Assembly: GCF_011397635.1 (NCBI RefSeq)
Contig: NC_064773.1
Span: 24,096,449-24,160,448, forward strand
Direction: 5' to 3'
Length of the DNA stretch: 64,000 nt
From: Epinephelus fuscoguttatus
Lineage: Eukaryota > Chordata > Actinopteri > Perciformes > Serranidae
In this document: one piece after another, positions 31,349 through 55,450 of the stretch
Numbering within the stretch: the first letter of the stretch is position 1
Layout of the letters: every line of letters begins with the position of its first letter
The notes under the pieces: generated by a model
What the model saw: only the letters and a program-made list of their open reading frames with translations
Told to the model about the DNA's origin: nothing
Database searches by the model: none
Translations under genes and position numbers: made by a program

Positions 31349-31354
31349 TTTATT
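31349..31354 (-). promoter_or_regulatory. akr1d1: Candidate akr1d1 polyadenylation signal (AATAAA)
   Basis: TTTATT on the plus strand reads AATAAA in gene sense, about 150 bases past the stop codon. Confidence 0.5.
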
Positions 31355-31506
31355 AACATTGCATTAATCAATAATGTAAAGCATATATCAGAAATACTTC
31401 ATTAAATGTATTATAAAAGTGCTACAAAATTCTTCCAAGGTAATGTTGTAAAACCAAAGTGAACAAGGCAGCTGTGATAAAAGTAATGTCTTGACACCTG
31501 TGGCGT

Positions 31507-34500
31507 CTAGTATTCATCATGAAATGGATACTCTGGGTGATCAGACCACCTGTTGAGTCAATAAAGAGAGATAGTGATTATTTATTTATGACAGGAACAA
31601 GACATCACTCAGACAGTATGAAGTACACTCACATGAGAAGCTCCACGAAACGGATATTCTTGTTCAGTCCTTCAATTGCCTTCATCTCGGCCTCAGAGAG
31701 AGAGAAGTCGAATATCTGCAGTGTTAGAAACACACCAATTGCAATATGTTTCACGTGATATTTCCTGTTTTTCAGGGTGACCTTTTGCAGGATTTACACA
31801 GCAGTCCAAACTGATGGCGTACGAACAAACCTGAAAGTTCTCCTTTATACGAGCAGGGTTAAAGCTCTTTGGGATGACCACCACTCCCCTCTGGATGTTG
31901 AACCTCAAGGCCACCTGGGCTGTGGTCTTGTTGTACTTTTTAGCAATTGATGCCAGAAGCTCGTCTTCCAACAGTGGGGGGCATTTAAGGTTGACCCTGT
32001 TGAAATGATTGGCATTTTACAACGTCACACCAAATTACTTTTGCACACTTAAATGCCAGCTTTCAGTTACAGCCTGGTACACCATGATTTGTATTAGTCA
32101 CAAGCTGTACATTCTGTGCGTGCACTGAAAAAATATTTAGTGTTAGTGCACAGTTCTGGATTTGTCAATAGGAAACAAACAAAGTGGTCTAAACAAGCTC
32201 ACACAGCACTGACACTGCACAGCACAGGACAAAGTCCGTGGATATATAAAAAGGAGGGCAGTGGGAATGAGAGGGATTGAAAGATGAAGCTTCTGAAGGA
32301 GCACTGACAGTGCGTTTGTTTGGGTGTTGAGTTCATCTCTTTCTCCAGAATTGCGCGCTCCACCTTTAAAGGTCCAGTGTGAAGGATTTAGAGGGATATA
32401 TTTGCAGAAACAGAATATTATAAAGTAAATGTGTTCTCTTTTATGTATAATCACCTAAAAATAATAATTGTCGTGTCTTTGTTGCCTTAGAATGAGCCAT
32501 TTATATTTACATAGGGAGCAGGTCCCAAGCCCCAGAAACAGCACCAGGCTTTGAGGCAAATTTTAGCTAGTGGCCAAATGTGGAATTATAACGTTCAGGT
32601 CAAAAGACATCTGTAACTTAGTGGATACATTTTTTAACATCACAACCCCAACATAATGACTTGTTTCACCTCTGATAACATTCTGAACATCTCGAAGAGC
32701 CACATGATTCAAATTTTTTTATTACTATTCAAGTTAACGGAGTGCTAAACCAGATGTTAGCCGCTTAGCTGGCAGAAATTTGCTGCTCGGCCGCAGTAAG
32801 CCCCTAGCACGCTTGTCATATGAGCCCCATGATGCGGAAAATATGGGTAATTTCATACCACAGAAATGTAGCTTTTTTTGGCATCATGCACCATTGAGGA
32901 AATTTCATAGGAATCAAAGAGGCTCCGCTTTCAACGCTGCATCCACTTCTCTTTATACATTCATGGCAGGTCCTCATCCACAGAGTCCGCCATGTTGCAC
33001 CACTGTTTTTCTACAGTAGTGCAGAACAGACAAACCACACACTGGCACTAGATCGGGCAATTTGCAGTTAAGCGTCCGCCACCGTTGTTAGCAGGAACAA
33101 GCCAAACAGCTCCAGAAAAACAGTTTCTTTTAACATGACACTGCTTTTTTCACTGTTTTTACGAATTTAAATCACCTGGGGTCGTATTCACAAAGTTGCT
33201 CCTCATGATGGAATTCTAATAAAATTCTTAAAACTGTTACGTTTTCTTAGAAGTTCCCCTTAAAGTTAAGACTAGGACTAGGAAAAGTTATTCACAGAGC
33301 ATCTTAGACCTTAATAGAGCTCCTACAGTGAAAAACTGTTGGGAGGAGGACTTTTAAGAGGCTTACGAGGTTCTTAGTCAGAGGAGAAAATGGTGGAAAC
33401 TCAAAGAGGTCAAAGAAATATTCTCCAAAAGCTGGATGACAGTGAGTGATGACTTGAGTGTGTATCAACCTTCCATCAGCAGAGTGACTAAACATACAAT
33501 GAGATCACTTTCAGGGTCAGCAGTTCATTTCATTCCCACTGGGTGTCCACACCCTGTAGGCTCACGAAAGGGTGTGTCTGTGACAACCAATCACATCTGT
33601 TAAAAGAATGCATCATATCTAGCAATGGGGTCAACAACAACTCCCCACTAAGTTCAAAGTTTCTATTCTTTGCTCACAGAACTTCCCTAAGTCACTCTTA
33701 AGCAAGGACTCCTTACTAGAAGTTTTTAGGCTAAGTTAGGAGCTCTCTCAGAGTATTCTCTGAAAGTTTATGAACATGGCCCCTGGATCTGTTTGTTTTG
33801 GAGATGAAGAGACCTCTTCAGATAATTTGGCACCCACTGAAAACCCTCCTGAACAAAGAACACTGAAGGCATTCCAACCGGGAGTGTTCGCCTGCCATAC
33901 AGGAGAAGTTCAGGGAGTTGCAATCTGAAATCCTCACAGCTAGATGCCACTAAATCCTACACACTGCTCCTTTAACCGAATGTAATAAGTAGGCATTTCT
34001 CTCCCATACCAGGATGCATCCCTAGATGTCCCCAAAGGGCTGTATCCCACGATGACAACATCCTTCTGCCGGCAGTACTCAAGCAACTTTGGCTGAGTGA
34101 AATATGGATGGCATTCAATCTGTGTTTAAAAAAGCACAAATAGTGTTGGTTAGTTGGTGGAGATAGACTGAATTCTTCATTCGTCATTATTTATGTGCTA
34201 AGCCAGTTTTCTTAAAGGCATCTCTACACCTTTGTGTAATCATATTCTATCTGTTTAGCATGATACTAAGTCACTGACTTGGGGGATTTTCTTGTGTTTG
34301 TCAGCCATTTTCTTTCTGTCTATAACCAAAAGTTTAATTTTTTTGATTTTCCTCATCTCCGGAGCACGGGTGTATTATTGTCCTGTCTTTACCTGGTTTG
34401 ACACAGGCTTGTGTTTCAGCCCAGGCTTGTTGAAGATCAGCTCCAGTTGTCTCTTGTTGAAGTTGGACACTCCGAGAGACTTTATCAGCCCGGCATCTTT

Positions 34501-35643
34501 ACAGGCCTCCAAAGCCTGTCCAGAACGTAAAGAACACAGCCAGGGAGCTGCACATTAGACTTTGAACCAACACTATATATAAACACTACCAAAGTATACA
34601 GCAATGGGTTTCTGACCTTGAGCAATTGCCAACGTTATTATCTCTTACTGCATGTGTCATTGACCTATAGGCATTAGGTTGAAAACTAATATGGCTGTAA
34701 ATCAAAGGCTGTGCAGACTTAAGTGGAAAGAAGAGAAATAGTTTTCATTCTTAATTATTAAGCTATAGTTAGTGTTCTTCACAAATGAGTTACCAAATCA
34801 GTAAAAGTGCATGTCAACATGTCTCACCTCCCACGTCGCACAGAGATCTGTCTTATGATAAATGTACTTCCCATTCTCATCTCTGGGGTAAAATGTATCT
34901 CCTGGCTTCAGAAAACAGTAATATCCAGTTAGGGGAAATGATTTTGGCAGTAATTCACAGCCATGAGTATTGATAAACTTGAATATAGAAATATCTTTTC
35001 AATGTGACATTAAATCCATGTATACCTTAAAGGCTGTGGGCATCTCCACAATATAGAGGTCAACAAAATCCAGCTGCAGCGTCTTCAAAGTTTTCTCCAA
35101 AGCAGGTCGAACCAGTTCTGGGGGATGGAATGTGTTCCACAACTGCATAATCCATGCAGATAAACAGCTGTTAGATGTTGCAAAAGTGTAGCATTCACTT
35201 TGTAGTCATGGAGTAGGCTGTAGGGTAAAGTTCCCTGGTCAGGCTGACACAGCTGTCAGCCACCCACACAAACAAGTGAACTTTACAAACCTTCCCACAG
35301 TAGAAGATGTCCTCTCGCTTCACACTTCCATCTGCAATTTTCTCCCGTATGGCTTGTCCCACCTCGTGTTCATTGAAATAGACCAGAGCCCCATCTATGT
35401 GTCTGTATCCGGTTTCAATGGCCAGTTTGACAGATTCATATGCAGTTCCTTTTGGGGTCTGACAAAAAAAAACACACCTTGTGAGTGGTCACAGAGTGAA
35501 AGTGAAATAGTTTTTGTGACATGCAAGTAATTTATGTGCTTTACCTTGCGGGGGTCCCCATAGGTTCCCAGTCCTATCAAAGGTATGCTGTTTCCATCAC
35601 TCAGAGGAATGGAGTGACTCTCAGCTGTCAAGTCCATGCTCAT
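31507..35643 (-). CDS. akr1d1: Aldo-keto reductase 1D1, delta4-3-oxosteroid 5-beta-reductase
   Basis: NADPH-dependent cytosolic enzyme that reduces the delta4 double bond of 3-oxosteroids to the 5-beta configuration in bile-acid and steroid metabolism. Nine coding exons: 35545-35643, 35291-35458, 35026-35142, 34828-34905, 34393-34515, 34010-34119, 31831-31996, 31633-31715, 31507-31549. The lengths (168, 117, 78, 123, 110, 166, 83) follow the standard AKR1 pattern. The product is 328 residues (human AKR1D1 326). The catalytic tetrad is Asp55, Tyr60, Lys89 and Glu122. Glu122 in IVEMPTAFK stands where other AKRs have His and is the hallmark of 5-beta-reductase. Other signatures are [16 protein letters not shown] and [19 protein letters not shown]. 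It ends [10 protein letters not shown] before TAG. Intron 6 (31997-34009) carries nested transposons. It is divergent from trim24, the same neighbour as in human. Confidence 0.96.
32366..33975. mobile_element. Non-autonomous DNA transposon interrupted by an inner element
   Basis: The ends are TTAAAGGTCCAGTGTGAAGG at 32366 and, on the minus strand, TTAAAGGAGCAGTGTGTAGG at 33975. Similarity continues as GGATTTAG. The host element is about 1.0 kb once the inner element (33180-33781) is subtracted. It lies in akr1d1 intron 6. A similar end (ACTAGATGGCCCTAAACC, TACACACTGC) recurs near 49490-49525 in trim24. Confidence 0.75.
33180..33781. mobile_element. Inner nested MITE with CCTGG target duplication
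   Basis: The left end is GGTCGTATTCACAAAG and the right end, minus strand, is GGCCATGTTCATAAAC; the four differences in the first 15 bases are all transitions. CCTGG flanks both sides (33175-33179 and 33782-33786). Removing it restores a continuous host element. Confidence 0.7.
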
Positions 35644-35679
35644 TGAGGTGTGAGTCTTCTAGGCCAAGCTTTCCCAGTG

Positions 35680-35690
35680 CTATTTATTGT
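35680..35690 (-). promoter_or_regulatory. akr1d1: TATA-like box of akr1d1
   Basis: ACAATAAATAG in gene sense, about 40 bases upstream of the ATG. The distance fits a TATA box with a very short 5' untranslated region, or an upstream transcript element. Confidence 0.4.
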
Positions 35691-35869
35691 GTCCTTAACA
35701 GTCCCGGCTCAAATAAACCTAATGGTGCAGGTTGACACAGTTAAAGAAACTTGCCTTGCTGCTCTTTGACCACAACAAAGACTCCTCCCTGGGAGAAAGA
35801 GATCCCTCCCAGTCCAACAGTGGCAGGAGGTGAAATTATCATGCACCAATCGGAATGTTGGATCGATCC

Positions 35870-36040
35870 AACGATTATACTGCTGCTATACCTCTCACGC
35901 ACTTAATTGTTTTTATACCTTACTGACGTCTTTTTATATTTGTATTTATATACTGTCTGTCCTTTTTATTGTGCTGTTATCTTGCCATGCCTTGCAATGT
36001 ACAATGACAATAAAGTCTTCTATTCTATTCTATTCTATTC
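35870..36040 (+). mobile_element. LINE 3' end (L2-type) with (TATTC)n tail
   Basis: Ends TACAATGACAATAAAGTCTT followed by repeated TATTC units. This is a standard 5'-truncated fish L2-type LINE tail. Preceding sequence TTGCCATGCCTTGCAATG fits the same family. Confidence 0.7.
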
Positions 36041-36760
36041 CCAGACCCTGCAGTTTTCATGTCAAAATGACCTAAGCCATGAACATCAGTCCTGTCCTAT
36101 GTGTCATGTTTAACTCATCAATCTGGGGAGAAATTAACCCAATATGCTCCCAGTGGCACCGTGGGTAAGTGTGCGTCAATGGTTACCTAATTATACCTTG
36201 AATAACAGCCGTGTAAATAGCTCTGAGTGGTCCCTAGAAAAGCTCAAATAAGTGCAGCCATATATCAAATAACTTACAGTGATAAGACAACAACTAATAA
36301 CGGACGAAACAACAGTATCTAACACATTCATACGCAAAAAAAGATATTTAATAATTAGCATTTGAATTATTATTCTCCATATTTAAGAGAGGTTTCTCAC
36401 CAGTGCTTGTAAATGCCAAATTTCAACTTCTCTTTAACACAAAATAGTTCCTGAAACTACAGTTTCCTCTATTTGCATCCCGGATGACCTTTTGCACAGA
36501 TGTAAATCGCTCCACAGCAATAGGCTTGTTCGAGATGAGCCAGGCCTGCGCAGATTCGATCACCGGCGATGGTTTTGTCTCCACTCCATCCCGACCTGCT
36601 CTGACGTATTACAAAAGTGGACGGCGATAAAACCGCGAGAGCCAGGCGGCCGCAGTACCAAGAGGCGAAGCTCCGTTGAATTTTTGCCAACAGCCACTAG
36701 GGGCGCTGCCGCCATTTTGGACTGTTGAGCTTGGACCGTTGCGCCTAGACAACATGTAAG

Positions 36761-36879
36761 ATGTCAAGGAGAGAGGAGAAAAACAGTAAAAGAAAACAGT
36801 GTAGTGCAATTAACTGCAACAACTATCAGTGGAACACCCCGCACCTGGCCTTCCACCGTTTGCTGAAGGATCCCGACAG
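36761..36879 (+). pseudogene. Lone THAP-domain first exon
   Basis: The open exon starts MSRREEKNSKRKQCSAINCN and continues through LAFHRLLKDPDR to an AG|GTAAG donor at 36880. The CxxxxC spacing, the Phe-His before a short basic loop and the DP pair match the N-terminal half of a THAP zinc finger (C2CH). The second Cys/His half should be in a following exon; none was found before trim24. It may be the remnant of a THAP-type transposase (P-element or Kolobok kin) or an exapted exon. A YY1-like GCCGCCATTTTGG lies about 50 bases upstream. Confidence 0.55.
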
Positions 36880-36949
36880 GTAAGAACTCCTGAGGTGGAA
36901 GTTTTGAAGTTTTTTAATATCAATTTAATATGCCAGTTTTGTTTTGTTT

Positions 36950-36953
<4 letters not shown>

Positions 36954-37009
<56 letters not shown>
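36954..37009. repeat. (TA)n microsatellite hosting a Tc1 insertion
   Basis: Long TA run ending at the TA target site of the Tc1-like element. TA repeats resume at 38636, as expected for insertion into the array. Confidence 0.95.
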
Positions 37010-37012
<3 letters not shown>

Positions 37013-38635
37013 TACAGGCCAAAAGTTTGGACACACCTTCTCATTCAATGCGTTTTCTTTATTTTCATGACTATTTACATTGTAGATTCTCACTGAAGGC
37101 ATCAAAACTATGAATGAACACATGTGGAGTTATGTACTTAACAAAAAGGTGAAATAACTGAAAACATGTTTTATATTCTAGTTTCTTCAAAATAGCCACC
37201 CTTTGCTCTGATTACTGCTTTGCACACTCTTGGCATTCTCTCCATGAGCTTCAAGAGGTAGTCACCTGAAATGGTTTCCACTTCACAGGTGTGCCTTATC
37301 AGGGTTAATTAGTGGAATTTCTTGCTTTATCAATGGGGTTGGGACCATCAGTTGTGTTGTGCAGAAGTCAGGTTAATACACAGCTGACAGCCCTATTGGA
37401 CAACTGTTAAAATTCATATTATGGCAAGAACCAATCAGCTAACTAAAGAAAAAGAGTGGCCATCATTACTTTAAGAAATGAAGGTCAGTCAGTCTGGAAA
37501 ATTGCAAAAACTTTAAATGTGTCCCCAAGTGGAGTTGCAAAAACCATCAAGCGCTACAACAAAACTGGCACACATGAGGACCGACCCAGGAAAGGAAGAC
37601 CAAGAGTCACCTCTGCTTCTGAGGATAAGTTCATCCGAGTCACCAGCCTCAGAAATGGCAAGTTAACAGCAGCTCAGATCAGAGACCAGATGAATGCCAC
37701 ACAGAGTTCTAGCAGCAGACCCATCTCTAGAACAACTGTTAAGAGGAGACTGCGCGAATCAGGCCTTCATGGTCTAATAGCTGCTAGGAAACCACTGCTA
37801 AGGAGAGGCAACAAGCAGAAGAGATTTGTTTGGGCCAAGAAACACAAGGAATGGACATTAGACCAGTGGAAATCTGTGCTTTGGTCTGATGAGTCCAAAT
37901 TTGAGATCTTTGGTTCCAACCGCCGTGTCTTTGTGAGACGCAGAAAAGGTGAACGGATGGATTCCACATGCCTGGTTCCCACTGTGAAGCATGGAGGAGG
38001 AGGTGTGATGGTGTGGGGGTGTTTTGCTGGTGACACTGTTGGGGATTTATTCAAAATTGAAGGCACACTGAACCAGCATGGCTACCACAGCATCCTGCAG
38101 CGACATGCCATCCCATCCGGTTTGCGTTTAGTTGGACGATCATTTATTTTTCAACAGGACAATGACCCCAAACACACCTCCAGGCTGTATAAGGGCTATT
38201 TGACCAAGAAGGAGAGTGATGGAGTGCTGCGGCAGATGACCTGGCCTCCACAGTCACCGGACCTGAACCCAATCGAGATGGTTTGGGGTGAGCTGGACCG
38301 CAGAGTGAAGGCAAAGGGGCCAACAAGTGCTAAACACCTCTGGGAACTCCTTCAAGACTGTTGGAAAACCATTTCAGATGACTACCTCTTGAAGCTCATG
38401 GAGAGAATGCCAAGAGTGTGCAAAGCAGTAATCAGAGCAAAGGGTGGCTATTTTGAAGAAACTAGAATATAAAACATGTTTTCAGTTATTTCACCTTTTT
38501 TTGTTAAGTACATAACTCCACATGTGTTCATTCATAGTTTTGATGCCTTCAGTGAGAATCTACAATGTAAATAGTCATGAAAATAAAGAAAACGCATTGA
38601 ATGAGAAGGTGTGTCCAAACTTTTGGCCTGTACTG
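37010..38635 (+). mobile_element. Tc1/mariner element, DD38E (Intruder-like), near-complete
   Basis: 1,626 bases flanked by TA. Both ends carry the AGTACAGGCCAAAAGTTTGG-type terminus. The terminal inverted repeats are about 265 bases (37010-~37275 and ~38371-38635) and nearly identical: one substitution, one A-run indel and the first base differ. The right repeat overlaps the 3' coding end of the transposase. High arm identity suggests a recent insertion. Confidence 0.92.
37456..38472 (+). CDS. Tc1/mariner transposase, DD38E type (5' end frameshifted)
   Basis: DNA cut-and-paste transposase, open for 338 codons to TAA. The N-terminal paired-like helix-turn-helix is around VWKIAKTLNVSPSGVAKTIK, with an AT-hook-like RKGRPR. 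The catalytic triad is Asp145 (WSDESKFEIF), Asp235 (QQDNDPKHTS) and Glu274 (SPDLNPIEMVW). The Asp-Glu gap is 38 residues, not 34. The open frame begins at a GTG. The family-style ATG (37421, MARTNQLTKEKE...) lies upstream one frame off, so a one-base loss in the A-rich stretch at 37447-37453 is likely. Unless translation starts internally, this copy is probably not autonomous. Confidence 0.88.
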   Translation: MAIITLRNEGQSVWKIAKTLNVSPSGVAKTIKRYNKTGTHEDRPRKGRPRVTSASEDKFIRVTSLRNGKLTAAQIRDQMNATQSSSSRPISRTTVKRRLRESGLHGLIAARKPLLRRGNKQKRFVWAKKHKEWTLDQWKSVLWSDESKFEIFGSNRRVFVRRRKGERMDSTCLVPTVKHGGGGVMVWGCFAGDTVGDLFKIEGTLNQHGYHSILQRHAIPSGLRLVGRSFIFQQDNDPKHTSRLYKGYLTKKESDGVLRQMTWPPQSPDLNPIEMVWGELDRRVKAKGPTSAKHLWELLQDCWKTISDDYLLKLMERMPRVCKAVIRAKGGYFEETRI

Positions 38636-40534
38636 TATATATATATGTTTATCTGTATGGCCTCTTGGACCATTTATATCAGAACTGATTAACTTTAAAA
38701 TATATCATGTTAAAATAGCCTATATATTATTATTATTACTGTACAAACTGAATAAATCTTTATTCCTGACTATGTGACGTCGCCATTAATGTGTTTCTAG
38801 TTAAAATATTGATTTTTTTTTTTTTTTGATTTTTTTTTTGTAGATTGGCTTATGGGGTGATTTTGAAGGAATAATTAAGTTAATCTTCTCATAACTGGAT
38901 GTAATATGTAGAGATGCCATCTAGGCCGTTTTTCTTAGTTTTGTTTTTTTTTAAGTCTATATTTTGCTTTACAAAAACGTGAAAAAGCAGCTGTGACCAA
39001 TCACGAGGTGAGTAGCATTGTAAGCATAATTAATAGCGATATACTTCAGTTTGTCTGTGTGTTTTTGTATGCAAGCGGGTCTGCTGACAGTCCAATATGG
39101 CGGCGGTAGGACGAAACCATGGGGGAATTTGTTGCTATGGGGCGTTCTATTGAGCTTCGCCTCTTGGTATCCATGCTCTTTGGCCAGGCGCTGCAGTTGC
39201 TCTCCATAGACTGCACCGCCTGGCTCTCACCGGATCTAACAGCTGATTGGTTCAGATGTCGACTCAACAAGATGACGTTTTCGATAAACTACTCATTTTT
39301 GTTGAATTTAAGAGATTAAGATTGTATTTGTCTGTTCTGAAGGTTTATTCTGTGATCAGAAAACATGTTGTGTGACTGATGGTGAAGTTTAGTTGTCAGA
39401 GACTGAATACATTCATCATAAACTATACAGAGTCTACTGTACTATATTAATATTGGACGGTTTAATTATTGAAGTATTTAGCAACACAGAGACTTGTGGT
39501 CAGTGGGATGAGAGGATTCTTAAAACAACGTCAGATGTGAACCCCTGACTGTATCTGACTGAGCCTGAAAGAAAGCTGTTGTCTTGTATTTTTTTCCTCT
39601 GAAAATATTAACCTTATAGTCAAACACAGTTTATTCAGCCTGTGTAGTTGAGGGGACAGGTCAAACTGATATGATGCTGATTTACAGGAGAATTCATATC
39701 AAATGGAGGATAAACCATGAACATAAACTACAGATCACCTGTAAAGCATTTTAATAAATTAATCTATCATAATTAAAACAACTGGAGACTGAAAACAAAC
39801 TGATATATGGGTCTGATCACTTTTTTAATGAATTGACATCATTCCAGACAGGATGTAGTCTAAGTGAGTCTGTGACTTCCTGTACGGACTGAAGGCTGCT
39901 GAAAACTGTCCGGAAACTGTCCGACTCCACCGCAGCTTTTTGTCACCGCCCCCCGCTGCGGCCGCCTGCTCTCGTCTACTTTTCAGGCGAGGCGCAGTTC
40001 ATCTCGAACGTAGTGACACGTTACATTGTAGTTTGGCCTCAAACGGGCACCGTAGCTTAAAGAACCGCAGTGCAGTCTGGGTAATATATGGTATGTGTTT
40101 TGAGCGAAGAGAAGGCACAGATGTTCGCGTCTCCTGCTGACATATTTGAGCTACAAAATACAGTGTATGCAGCGTAATTTTAATTAAGAAGTGACTGTGC
40201 GTTGTTAGCTGTCGTCTGTTTTAATAAGAAACGCTACAAACCGATAATTTAACTATTTATTCTCTGTGGTATATTTGCACTTAAAATAAGCTACGTTGCT
40301 AACGTAGCTTCAAACGGAAAGAATTAACGGTTACACTTTAACTAAAATTGTTAAATAAACCATCTTATATGATGAAATGACTATGCTTTTAAATGTTGTA
40401 ATGGATAATACTAGTTTTAACACTTCCTATCTGGCTCGGTAAGTCAGGAAATTTATAGGCTATCCTTTGTTTCCAATCGCAACGCTGTATTGATTGGTTG
40501 TCAGGATAGACAGGAAGCGGCAGGGGGGGGAGAA

Positions 40535-54349
<13,815 letters not shown>

Positions 54350-55450
54350 ACGAGGGAGAGAAACTGTAGACAAGATGGATGATTTCAGTCTTCCACAGAA
54401 GTGGCCCCAGTGGGGACCGACATTTGCTGCAATCAGACAATTTTTTCTAACATGTTATATTTGCAATAGGAAAAATGTACTGCTTTACTAAATACGTATT
54501 TAGTAGCAGTCATGCTGTAGATGCACAACAAAGGGAGTAAATAAGCTTTTTTAGTGTGTTTTTGCTGGACAGAAGTTACAATTTTACTGTAACATAGAAC
54601 GTTATTTTCTGTGACGACGACACCGAAAAGCACACAAACGATATTCTGTGTTGATAGGATCATATGTAAGTTATTATCATCAAGATAAGAAAACAAGATT
54701 TGGGATTAGTAATGCATGCAAGACGTCTTAATATAGATAGTAACACCTCCATTTTTGTGTTCATAGTCTTTGGCTAACTTGTACTAGCCATTTAACTCTT
54801 AAACAAATGGTTTTACTGCAATAGTGTACTTTTTTATTTTATTAGTATTGTATTAATGCTATGTATGCAACATATAAGGCTGCTGTATGTAAAAAATGGC
54901 ATTAATAATGTGCTGCTTAGTTGTTTAATAACAAAAATGAATTGCCACGACTGTGATTTAATTCGTGATGCCAGTTTGAGGCCTCTTATCCCCCCAAATC
55001 CCAACAATGTTTTATCATACAGCAGCCTTGTTGGTTTTTATCAGAACAATTCCTCAGACTGTACTGTTATCACTCTTAGATAACACGGAGACATGATTAT
55101 CACTTTCTCATCATGAGCCTCTGACAACGACGCTTTTTCCCAAACTGTGTCCTTGCCCTTCTACAGCATGATTACTTTTACTTAAGATAAAGCCTTATTG
55201 TTTCAGCAAGAAGAAAATTCCTCTTTCAGTTCACTAAACCCTCCTGTATGGCCATCAGCTCATTTGAGGAGAGACGAGTTAGTACAAAACTTGACACTTC
55301 AGCTTCAATATTGAGAATTTTGTACAATATCATTGCTTTTATTATTTATTGAAGATACACAGGACCTGTAAATGAACTCTGCGAACAATGTTGAGCATTA
55401 AAAAATTCCTGCATTTACAATATTTGTAATAAACAGGGTTAGATGTAGAT
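54350..55450 (+). other. trim24: trim24 3' untranslated region (inferred)
   Basis: AT-rich sequence after the stop with no other gene. ATTAAA at about 55397 and AATAAA at 55428-55433 are the likely polyadenylation signals, giving about 1.1 kb of 3' UTR. Confidence 0.5.

Larger units (their letters stand above)
36528..40009. repeat. Inverted blocks bracketing the THAP exon and Tc1 element
   Basis: GTTCGAGATGA occurs at 36528-36538 and inverted at 39999-40009. GAGAGCCAGGCGGCCGCAG at 36637-36655 has inverted relatives at 39211-39228 and 39956-39973. GCCGCCATTTTGG at 36708-36720 has inverted GCCGCCATATTGG at 39092-39104. An ACCAAGAGGCGAAGCTC-like block is also inverted (36656-36673 versus about 39153-39169). 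The nested order fits decayed arms of one large element. The outer limits are not certain. Confidence 0.5.
35644..40534. other. akr1d1-trim24 divergent intergenic region
   Basis: Carries the LINE tail, THAP exon, (TA)n, Tc1 element and inverted blocks listed separately. 38640-39060 is AT-rich with poly-T runs. The trim24 promoter should lie in about 40010-40530; no TATA box is evident there. Confidence 0.6.
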
